Assembly: GCA_024409185.1 (NCBI GenBank)
Contig: JAKSUD010000020.1
Span: 1 to 10,081, forward strand
Length of the DNA stretch: 10,081 bases
Reading direction: 5' to 3'
Origin: an archaeon
GTDB taxonomy: Archaea > Methanobacteriota > Methanobacteria > Methanobacteriales > Methanobacteriaceae
Made by a program: the position numbers and the translations under genes. Position 1 is the stretch's first letter. Each line of letters starts with the position of its first letter. The notes under the pieces are model-generated. The model did no database searches. It saw nothing but the letters and a program-made list of their open reading frames with translations, and was not told the DNA's origin. Shown in pieces: positions 1-5,188 of this stretch.

Positions 1-207
1 CCCTAAGAAAACAATTAAAACGATTTCTTATGAATCTGCTGGTACTCTTGATATAGATGTTGATATTAAAATTGGTGTTGATATCAACCCTATGATTTTA
101 GTGGAAGGGAATCTGTAAATGTACCTATTTCATTTAAAGTTCCATCAAAACAAGCAGAAGAAGCAAAAGAAGTTATAATGCTTGTTAAAAAATATTACTT
201 ATGGTGA
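1..207 (+). pseudogene. 3' end of an unidentified gene, frame broken near position 96
   Basis: The frame starting at base 2 reads 38 codons (beginning PKKTIKTISYESAGTLD) and stops at the TAA at 116-118. The frame starting at base 1 is open across the same place and continues with SVNVPISFKVPSKQAEE to a TGA at 205-207. Adding one T to the four-T run at 96-99 would join them as ...INPMIFSGRESVN..., which reads as one natural protein of alternating hydrophobic beta-strand character ending in KKYYLW. The simplest reading is therefore a C-terminal fragment carrying a one-base deletion, or a sequencing or assembly error in a homopolymer. The N-terminal part lies outside the window. The pattern (Y-E-S-A-G-T-L, then V-P-I-S-F) faintly resembles LEA14/WHy-type beta domains, but this is a weak impression and I assign no function. 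Confidence 0.5.
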
Positions 208-379
208 TTAATTAAATATTTAATCATTTTTTATTTTTTAAATTTTTCATGCTTATTAATATTTATATAATTATTTTATATTGTTTAGAATTATCTTCTA
301 ATAGTTTATAGAATGATTTTTAAATTTTTCAAACTTTTATTTTTTAACTAAAATTATTTAACTTATTTGTAGTGTTAAT

Positions 380-1534
380 ATGAATGGTATTTGGTATTAT
401 GCAATTGCTTTTGTTGTAATATGGGTTCTTGCATTTGTATTTAAAAAATATCTTGATAAAATTGGAGTTGATTTGAATTTTCCAGTTCTTATGTGGAAAA
501 CTAAAAAACTTCGAGGTTTTATAGATAAAATAGCTAATATTTCACCAAGATTTTGGAAATGGTTTATGAATCTTGGAATTGGTATTTCAGTTATTTGTAT
601 GGTTGTAATGACTATTACTTTACTTTATTCTTTAACTATGATAACAACTACTCCTTCTGTAAGTTTAATTCTTCCAGGAGTAGATGTTCCAGGATCTCCA
701 ATATTTATTCCATTTTTCTATGGTTTTGTAGCCCTTGCTACTGTTCTTATTGTCCATGAATTTTCTCATGGTATTCTTGCAAGAGTTGAAAAAGCGAGTA
801 TTAAATCTATTGGTCTTATTTTAGTAGCTATTTTACCTGGTGCTTTTGTTGAGATTGATGAAGAAGAAATGAAAGAGTTATCAAGACCGAGTAAACTTCG
901 TATTTATGCAGCAGGTTCTATGGGTAATCTTTCCCTTGCAGCTATTGCTATGATTTTAATAATGATATGCTCTGCATTTATTGTTTCTGCATGTTTCCAT
1001 GAAGATGGTGTTGAAATTAGTAGAGTTGTTCCAGATAGTCCTGCAGATGGATATCTTAAATCTGGAATGATTGTTGAATCTATTAATACTTATAATATTA
1101 CTGGTGCTGATTCATTTGTAAATGCTTGTGGAAATATAAAACCTAATTCTACAGTTCATATTGGAACAAATCAAGGAGATTTTACACTAAATTGTTCTGC
1201 TAATCCAAATAATAAAACTCGTGGTTATATGGGTATTCAGTCTCAAACTCATTATTTATTAAATGATGGTTTAGATAATCATGTTTATTCTCCACTTCTT
1301 TGGATATTACTTCAACTTCCTCAGTTGTTTATGTGGATTGCACTTCTTAATTTAGCTGTTGGTACTTTTAACTTATTACCTATGAAACCTTTAGATGGTG
1401 GTTATATATTTGAAAATTTAATGTCCTATGTATTTTCTGAAGACATTTTAAAAGCAATTGTAACTTTTGTATCATATCTTATGGCAATGGTTATTATATT
1501 TAGTTTAGTTTATAGTTTCATTGGTGGAATTTAA
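380..1534 (+). CDS. Membrane-embedded M50 family (site-2-type) zinc metalloprotease with PDZ domain
   Basis: This 384-residue polytopic membrane protein would cut substrates inside or next to the membrane (regulated intramembrane proteolysis). The zinc motif HEFSH is at residues 126-130 (His126, Glu127, His130), inside a hydrophobic segment of about 107-130. The second M50 signature, NLLPMKPLDGG, places the third zinc ligand at Asp339. Hydrophobic segments are visible near 4-22, 64-89, 107-130, 140-155, 180-206, 305-332 and 355-382. Residues about 212-295 form a soluble insert with PDZ character (SRVVPDSPADGYLKSGMIVESIN), as in the RseP/S2P group, where PDZ domains gate substrate access. The ATG at 380 is the first in frame and begins a plausible signal-anchor; no Shine-Dalgarno is visible, so translation may be leaderless. 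The gene stands alone and converges on rlp. No anti-sigma factor or other obvious substrate is encoded nearby, so the physiological target is unknown. Confidence 0.9.
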   Translation: MNGIWYYAIAFVVIWVLAFVFKKYLDKIGVDLNFPVLMWKTKKLRGFIDKIANISPRFWKWFMNLGIGISVICMVVMTITLLYSLTMITTTPSVSLILPGVDVPGSPIFIPFFYGFVALATVLIVHEFSHGILARVEKASIKSIGLILVAILPGAFVEIDEEEMKELSRPSKLRIYAAGSMGNLSLAAIAMILIMICSAFIVSACFHEDGVEISRVVPDSPADGYLKSGMIVESINTYNITGADSFVNACGNIKPNSTVHIGTNQGDFTLNCSANPNNKTRGYMGIQSQTHYLLNDGLDNHVYSPLLWILLQLPQLFMWIALLNLAVGTFNLLPMKPLDGGYIFENLMSYVFSEDILKAIVTFVSYLMAMVIIFSLVYSFIGGI

Positions 1535-1551
1535 ATTTTATATTATTTATT

Positions 1552-1587
1552 AAACTAAATTTTTTAATATTTTTATTTTTTAGATTT
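1552..1587 (+). terminator. T-rich probable terminator of the protease gene
   Basis: Just after the protease stop codon the plus strand carries several T runs. They are bounded by a weak inverted repeat, CTAAA at 1555-1559 and TTTAG at 1579-1583. Archaeal RNA polymerase terminates at oligo-T stretches without needing a strong hairpin. The call rests on position and composition only. Confidence 0.35.
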
Positions 1588-1603
1588 AATTAAATTATTT
1601 TAG

Positions 1604-1644
1604 TAGATTGAAAATAATAGGATTTTTACCTCATTTTCAAACTA
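1604..1644. repeat. Compact hairpin in the convergent spacer
   Basis: An 8-bp perfect stem, TTGAAAAT (1608-1615) with ATTTTCAA (1633-1640), is extended outward by TAG/CTA (1604-1606 and 1642-1644) across one A-A mismatch. It is continued inward by AGG (1619-1621) with CCT (1629-1631), closing a 7-nt loop. The inner AGG/CCT pairs are among the few G and C bases in the spacer, which makes chance pairing less likely. It could mark the 3' end of the protease transcript or be a small structured RNA element; no known family is recognised. Confidence 0.5.
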
Positions 1645-1659
1645 TCATTTAATTAATTT

Positions 1660-1789
1660 TAGCTATTTTTATTTTTATACTTTTATTATTTACTATTATT
1701 TTGATAATATCTATATTCATTTTAATTAATTGAATCATAAAAATTAGTAATTCTTTCATCAATTATCTAAAAGTAGTAAAAAATAGCTA
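1660..1789. repeat. Nested inverted repeats, possible long stem
   Basis: Four pairs nest in order: TAGCTATTTTT (1660-1670) with AAAAATAGCTA (1779-1789), ACTTTTA (1679-1685) with TAAAAGT (1768-1774), GATAAT (1703-1708) with ATTATC (1762-1767), and ATTCA (1715-1719) with TGAAT (1731-1735). Together they could fold into one interrupted stem. In DNA this rich in A and T each arm alone is unremarkable; the collinear nesting is what is notable. Confidence 0.3.
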
Positions 1790-1850
1790 TAAGATCTTGA
1801 AGATATGTAGTAAGTTGTAAGTAAAATTATTAAAATTATTTTAGTTTAAA

Positions 1851-1902
1851 AAATATTAAAAAAAGTAAAAAAAAAATAAAAGATGGATTAAAATTATAAT
1901 CC
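1851..1902 (-). terminator. rlp terminator: hairpin over the stop codon plus U-tract
   Basis: Read on the minus strand, GGATTA (1902-1897) and TAATCC (1890-1885) form a perfect 6-bp stem with a 6-nt loop. The rlp stop codon (1896-1894) lies in that loop. Immediately downstream come ATC and then long T runs, seen as A runs at 1861-1880 on the plus strand. This is the layout of an intrinsic terminator and would end the fpaA-rlp transcript. Confidence 0.65.
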
Positions 1903-2310
1903 GTATCTTTCTTTGATTCCTTCTAAGATTCTGGAGTGACGTCCTTCATCTTTGGAACTTTCTCTGAAGAAGTCAGCTGCATCTTCGATGCCTGCTTCAG
2001 CTGCAATTTCAGAAGCTGCTCTTTTTTCGACATTTGCTGCAAGTTCTCCTTCTAACATCATGTCGATACTTTCAGATAAAGTTTCTTTAATAATACCGTT
2101 CATTTCAGCAAATCTTGCTGCATGTTCAGCTTCTTCAAATGCTAATCTTTTGAAAACTTCGCCTAATTCTCCGTAACCTTCAGTGGATGCTTGTCTTGCC
2201 ATAGCCATGTAAATACCTACTTCTTGACATTCACCCATGTAATTAGCTTGTACTTCTTTTTCTACAGGAGTTCCTTTGGTTACTCCAATTTTTCTTTCAT
2301 ATTCTGCCAT
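1894..2310 (-). CDS. rlp: Rubrerythrin-like ferritin-fold di-iron protein
   Basis: This 138-residue, almost entirely helical protein matches the ferritin-like di-iron domain of rubrerythrin and would reduce hydrogen peroxide in the cytoplasm. Probable iron ligands are Glu27 (GECQE), Glu60 with His63 (EEAEH, an ExxH pair), a Glu near 89 (LEGEL) and Glu122 with His125 (DEGRH, the second ExxH). The usual second glutamate three residues after the GE of helix 3 appears replaced by Ala92, so the peroxide site may differ from classical rubrerythrin. The C-terminal rubredoxin domain is absent; the protein stops after the four-helix bundle, so electrons must come from a separate donor. A strong GGAGGT lies 7 bases before the ATG. 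It follows fpaA by 129 bp on the same strand, the order known for fpaA-rlp(-rub) in Methanothermobacter, so joint control by MsvR is likely. The symbol follows that precedent. Confidence 0.85.
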   Translation of the reverse strand: MAEYERKIGVTKGTPVEKEVQANYMGECQEVGIYMAMARQASTEGYGELGEVFKRLAFEEAEHAARFAEMNGIIKETLSESIDMMLEGELAANVEKRAASEIAAEAGIEDAADFFRESSKDEGRHSRILEGIKERYGL

Positions 2311-2379
2311 AATTTGACCTCCATATAATTTAATAATAGATATTTTATTATTTTATAAAATATCCAATATAAAAAATTT

Positions 2380-2387
2380 TTATATAA
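2380..2387 (-). promoter_or_regulatory. Possible TATA box upstream of rlp
   Basis: TTATATAA lies about 70 bases upstream of the rlp start and would place transcription near 2355, giving a leader of roughly 45 bases. A second AT-rich box lies closer, around 2365-2375. No U-tract follows fpaA on this strand, so rlp may be both co-transcribed with fpaA and supplied by its own promoter. Confidence 0.3.
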
Positions 2388-2439
2388 TTTTAAATTTGTT
2401 TCTACTTTTATTTAAATTTTAATTTTTAATTTTGTAAAA

Positions 2440-3666
2440 TTATAAATTTAATTTTTTAGCTTCTTCTACTAATTTTTGACCTAATTTATAACTGTCTAAG
2501 TCATTTTCTTCATCTGATATGTAGTAGATTTCTTGCTGATCAATAACATTAAATCCACAATCATTTAATTCATTTGCTATAAATTCGGGAGCTCCACCTC
2601 TTCCTCCCATTGAACCAAAGGTTACAGCGGGTCTTACAAAACCAGTTCTATTAAAGTGAAGGCCTTTTAAATAGTAGATAATATCTCCCATACTTGGGAA
2701 TGGAAGGTCATTAATAGTTGGAATACCAAATGCAACAGCTTTACTTGTTAAAATACTTTTTACAATTTCACTTCTTTCATCTTCATGTAAGAAATACATT
2801 TCAACATCATAACCTTCAGCCATTACACCTTCAGCTACTTCATGAGCCATTTTTTGTGTCGAGTAGTGCATAGTATCATATATGATAGTTACTTTGTCTT
2901 CTGCACGTTTACCAGTTGCCCATTCACTGTATGCTCCGATAATTTTCATTGGGTCGGTCCAGATTTGTCCATGAGAAGGAGCAATCATTTTAACTTGATC
3001 GAGTAAACCTAATTCAATAATTTCATCAAATTTATTAAGTACTTTTTTAGAAAGAGGTACGATTAGGTTACCATAGAATTTTTGTGCTGCATCCATTAAG
3101 ACATATTCTGGAATTTCAGTGTCAAGTCTTTTAGAGTAACATAAGTGCTGACCAAATGCATCATTAGGGAATAGGATTCCATCTTCTGCAAGTAATGTAA
3201 ACATACTGTCTGGCCAGTGGAGTAAGAATGCATCTAAGAATGCTAAAGTTTTTCCACCTAATTCAAGAGCATCTCCAGTTCCTACAGTAATAAATTCTGC
3301 ACCTTCTAATTTAGGGTAATGTCTAATTAATCCTCTAACTGCAATTTCACTACAATAAATTGGTGCATTGAATCTTTTCCATAAATCGTATAAAACACCA
3401 CTATGGTCTTTTTCTACATGGTTTTGAACAATATAGTCTACTTTGATTTCTCTACCTTCTTGTTCAAAAGCATCTTCGATACGAGCCATCATTTCTTCAG
3501 TTTTACCTGGATATGCATTATCAATAATAGCTACTTTTTCACCAAATACAATGTATGCATTGTAAGTAGTTCCATCTAAAGTGTATCCATGGTAAGTTCT
3601 TAAATCCCAATCAAGTACACCTATCCAGTATACTCCATCTCCAATTTTTTCCGCTTTTGCTTTCAT
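2440..3666 (-). CDS. fpaA: F420H2 oxidase, flavodiiron protein A
   Basis: This 408-residue cytoplasmic flavodiiron protein would reduce O2 to water with reduced coenzyme F420, protecting the oxygen-sensitive enzymes of methanogenesis. The N-terminal metallo-beta-lactamase-like domain (about 1-250) carries the di-iron ligands in the family order: His83, Glu85, Asp87 and His88 in NHVEKDHSG, His150 in LLHWPDS, the bridging Asp169 in PNDAFG, and His232 in SHGQIW. The C-terminal flavodoxin domain (about 257-405) starts with the FMN phosphate loop YDTMHYST (263-270). Length and the LHFNRTG / FGSMGGRGG region agree with the methanogen F420H2-oxidising class (FprA/FpaA), with no rubredoxin domain. 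AAGGAG (3680-3675) lies 8 bases before the ATG. A consensus TATA box lies upstream and the divergently transcribed msvR beyond it, an arrangement in which MsvR is known to control fpaA. In other naming systems the gene is called fprA. Confidence 0.95.
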   Translation of the reverse strand: MKAKAEKIGDGVYWIGVLDWDLRTYHGYTLDGTTYNAYIVFGEKVAIIDNAYPGKTEEMMARIEDAFEQEGREIKVDYIVQNHVEKDHSGVLYDLWKRFNAPIYCSEIAVRGLIRHYPKLEGAEFITVGTGDALELGGKTLAFLDAFLLHWPDSMFTLLAEDGILFPNDAFGQHLCYSKRLDTEIPEYVLMDAAQKFYGNLIVPLSKKVLNKFDEIIELGLLDQVKMIAPSHGQIWTDPMKIIGAYSEWATGKRAEDKVTIIYDTMHYSTQKMAHEVAEGVMAEGYDVEMYFLHEDERSEIVKSILTSKAVAFGIPTINDLPFPSMGDIIYYLKGLHFNRTGFVRPAVTFGSMGGRGGAPEFIANELNDCGFNVIDQQEIYYISDEENDLDSYKLGQKLVEEAKKLNL

Positions 3667-3751
3667 TTTTTATTCTCCTTATTTTAGTTATGATTTAATT
3701 TTATATTCTAATTTGTAAAATTTATTAGATACATAGCAAATAGTTAGTAAT

Positions 3752-3759
3752 TATATAAA
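3752..3759 (-). promoter_or_regulatory. TATA box of fpaA
   Basis: On the minus strand this reads TTTATATA, the archaeal consensus. It would start transcription near 3727-3730, leaving a leader of about 60 bases that contains the AAGGAG ribosome binding site. It is the left arm of the perfect inverted repeat TATATAAAC / GTTTATATA. Confidence 0.6.
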
Positions 3760-3783
3760 CAAATATTCTTATTATTAATTGTG

Positions 3784-3791
3784 TTTATATA
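3784..3791 (+). promoter_or_regulatory. Right-facing consensus TATA box
   Basis: TTTATATA on the plus strand is the mirror image of the fpaA TATA box, 24 bases away. Transcription from it would begin near 3815, right at the first AACGAA, and would give msvR a leader of about 240 bases. It may be a second msvR promoter or part of an operator; it is less well placed than the box at 3976. Confidence 0.35.
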
Positions 3792-3803
3792 CTATTTAAA
3801 TCT

Positions 3804-3826
3804 TTTGTTTTATTTTTTTAAACGAA
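3804..3826. promoter_or_regulatory. Candidate MsvR site 1
   Basis: TTTGTTT (3804-3810), nine bases, then AAACGAA (3820-3826) form an inverted repeat with one mismatch. The right half holds one of the two CG dinucleotides of the control region. It lies where transcription from the right-facing TATA box would begin and upstream of the fpaA promoter. Assignment to MsvR is inference. Confidence 0.3.
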
Positions 3827-3924
3827 CTAAATATATGTTTTCTTTAAATTTTTCAGTTTAATATATAATTTTTTAAAATATGTATAATTTAATATATAAT
3901 ATTTAACAATTTTTTAAATCTAAT

Positions 3925-3945
3925 TGTTTTTATCATAACGAAATT
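3925..3945. promoter_or_regulatory. Candidate MsvR site 2
   Basis: This site holds the second AACGAA (3937-3942), with an imperfect partner GTT a few bases upstream. It lies about 35 bases before the better msvR TATA box, a position from which a bound regulator could affect msvR transcription. Confidence 0.3.
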
Positions 3946-3975
3946 ATAAACATTTTGTATAAATAAGAACAAGTA

Positions 3976-3983
3976 TTTATATT
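3976..3983 (+). promoter_or_regulatory. Probable TATA box of msvR
   Basis: TTTATATT lies about 80 bases before the msvR start. Transcription would begin near 4005-4008, giving a leader of about 50 bases that includes the AAGGAG ribosome binding site at 4044-4049. Confidence 0.5.
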
Positions 3984-4056
3984 ATAAAATATAAATTAAA
4001 ATTGTATTTTGTTAAATTAATATACTAAATGATTTATTCTTATAAGGAGTAATAAA

Positions 4057-4860
4057 ATGGATAAAAATGTTATTAAAAGAAAACCTATTCAAATTTTTTC
4101 TAAAAAAGATGGTGAATTAGGAGTAAATGTTGTTAAAAGTCCAGTTAAATTAACTATTTTAGCAATGTTAAAAGATAATGAAATGGAATTTGATGAAATT
4201 GTAAAAAATACAGGAAAATCTAAATCTACTATTTCTGTTCACTTAAAATCATTAAGAGAAGATGGTATTGTAAGTTATAGATTTGACCCTAATGACCACA
4301 GAAAAAAAATATTTTTCATTGATTCTAAATTTTTAGGAGAAGTTGGACCTTCTAATCATGTTGAATTAGAAGAGAAAAAAATTGATTTTTTAGTTAAAAA
4401 TATTTTAGATGTTGAAGACTTTAAATTTTCATTCTTATTATTCCATACTTTAAGATCTACTTTAATTCAAGAAGGAATTAATATTAATCCTGTTTTATTT
4501 GAAACTGGTAAAAATATTGGTTTTGCAATTTTTGATAAAGTATTTGATGATGATTTCAGTCAATTTACTACAAATTTAGCTGAATTCTGGGAAGATAATG
4601 GTTTAGGTTTCCTTGAGTTTAAAATTGGTGATGTAATTCAAATTAATAATACTGACTGTTTTGAGTGTGGATTACTTCCTAAAAAAGGTAAACCTACCTG
4701 TTTCTTAGATGCTGGAATTTTTGATGCATTATTCTCTACTTATTTAAGATTAAATGTAGAGGTCACTGAAATTAAATGTAATACTATGGGAGATGAATGT
4801 TGTTCTTTCTTAATTGAACCTACAGAAGAGGAATTCATTCCTCCGATGGAAGTTCAATAA
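4057..4860 (+). CDS. msvR: MsvR redox-responsive transcription regulator (winged helix plus V4R domain)
   Basis: This 267-residue DNA-binding protein has an ArsR/MarR-like winged helix at about residues 26-90 (SPVKLTILAMLK; recognition helix around KSKSTISVHLKSLREDG; wing FDPNDHRKKIFFI). It is joined to a V4R domain at about 120-255 with the typical end E-x-x-C-x-x-x-G-D-x-C-x-F. Six cysteines all lie in the V4R part: Cys201 and Cys204 (CFEC), Cys215, Cys241, Cys248 and Cys249. The domain order, length and divergent position next to fpaA identify the methanogen-specific regulator MsvR, which in Methanothermobacter controls its own promoter and the fpaA-rlp-rub operon in a redox-dependent way. 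The cysteines are the likely sensor, through disulfide formation or metal binding. AAGGAG lies 7 bases before the ATG. Autoregulation is likely from the family and from the shared control region. A terminator hairpin starts inside the last codons. Confidence 0.9.
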   Translation: MDKNVIKRKPIQIFSKKDGELGVNVVKSPVKLTILAMLKDNEMEFDEIVKNTGKSKSTISVHLKSLREDGIVSYRFDPNDHRKKIFFIDSKFLGEVGPSNHVELEEKKIDFLVKNILDVEDFKFSFLLFHTLRSTLIQEGININPVLFETGKNIGFAIFDKVFDDDFSQFTTNLAEFWEDNGLGFLEFKIGDVIQINNTDCFECGLLPKKGKPTCFLDAGIFDALFSTYLRLNVEVTEIKCNTMGDECCSFLIEPTEEEFIPPMEVQ

Positions 4861-4935
4861 GTTAAATTTATTTAATTTTTTATTTATTTAACTTATTCTT
4901 CTTTTTTCTTTTTTATTATTTTTTTCTTTATCAGA
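4856..4935 (+). terminator. msvR terminator: 12-bp hairpin over the stop codon plus U-tract
   Basis: AATAAGTTAAAT (4856-4867), which includes the msvR stop codon, is perfectly complementary to ATTTAACTTATT (4886-4897) across an 18-nt loop. Pyrimidine-rich runs of T follow directly at 4898-4935 and continue to about 4990. This is a clear intrinsic-type terminator. Confidence 0.7.
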
Positions 4936-5159
4936 TTTTTTAGTAGATTTTTTTATTATTTTTTTATTAGATTTTCTTTTCTCTTATTTTTTCAAATTAA
5001 AATTTTTTAGTAGTAAATTGTTGTTATTTTATTAAATTGTCATTGTTGAGTTATTATTTTATTTAAATATTATAATTTTGTACTTTAAAATTAATTTTAC
5101 ATAGTTTTAAGCATATTTTAAGCTAAATATTATTTTTCAAGTGGTCTTTCTTAAAGCTT

Positions 5160-5167
5160 TTTATATT
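5160..5167 (+). promoter_or_regulatory. TATA box of the helicase gene, leaderless start
   Basis: TTTATATT is centred about 26 bases before the ATG at 5189, the normal distance from an archaeal TATA box to the transcription start. No ribosome binding site precedes any of the candidate starts. Together these favour a leaderless mRNA beginning at or next to 5189. Confidence 0.45.
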
Positions 5168-5188
5168 ATGACTACTAATATTAATATA

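Larger units (their letters stand above)
1535..1893. other. Convergent intergenic spacer, no gene
   Basis: These 359 bases lie between the 3' ends of the protease gene (plus strand) and rlp (minus strand). I see no convincing reading frame on either strand, and no CxxC codon pattern that could be the rubredoxin usually found after rlp. The spacer holds T-rich tracts after the protease gene, a compact hairpin (1604-1644), a nested set of inverted repeats (1660-1789), and the A-run that is the U-tract of the rlp terminator on the minus strand. Confidence 0.8.
3667..4056. promoter_or_regulatory. Divergent control region between fpaA and msvR
   Basis: These 390 bases hold the promoters of both divergent genes and no reading frame that I can support. 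The region is close to pure A+T. Its only two CG dinucleotides are both inside AACGAA (3821-3826 and 3937-3942). The MsvR operator described in Methanothermobacter is, as I recall, an inverted repeat with TTCG/CGAA-type half-sites, so these two hexamers are candidate MsvR contact points. A 13-bp direct repeat, TTTAATATATAAT, occurs at 3857-3869 and 3888-3900. Confidence 0.6.

Noticed and set aside
553..759. A 68-codon open frame inside the protease gene
   Set aside because: It lies out of frame within a gene with clear M50 motifs, has strange composition (many Tyr, Cys, Ser) and has no ribosome binding site.
1604..1789. A CRISPR array in the convergent spacer
   Set aside because: Repeats are inverted and single, with no regular direct repeat-spacer pattern and no cas gene nearby.
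1952..2176. A 74-codon plus-strand frame opposite rlp
   Set aside because: It is the antisense shadow of the rubrerythrin-like gene; its Ser/Ala-rich sequence follows from the codons on the other strand.
3667..4056. A riboswitch or small gene in the divergent region
   Set aside because: No recognised riboswitch core, almost no G or C for stable folding, and no frame with coding character on either strand.
5141..5188. GTG 5141 or ATG 5168 as the start of the helicase
   Set aside because: Neither has a ribosome binding site, the extra residues are not family-like, and ATG 5168 directly abuts the TATA box, which points to transcription starting near 5189. They are not fully excluded.
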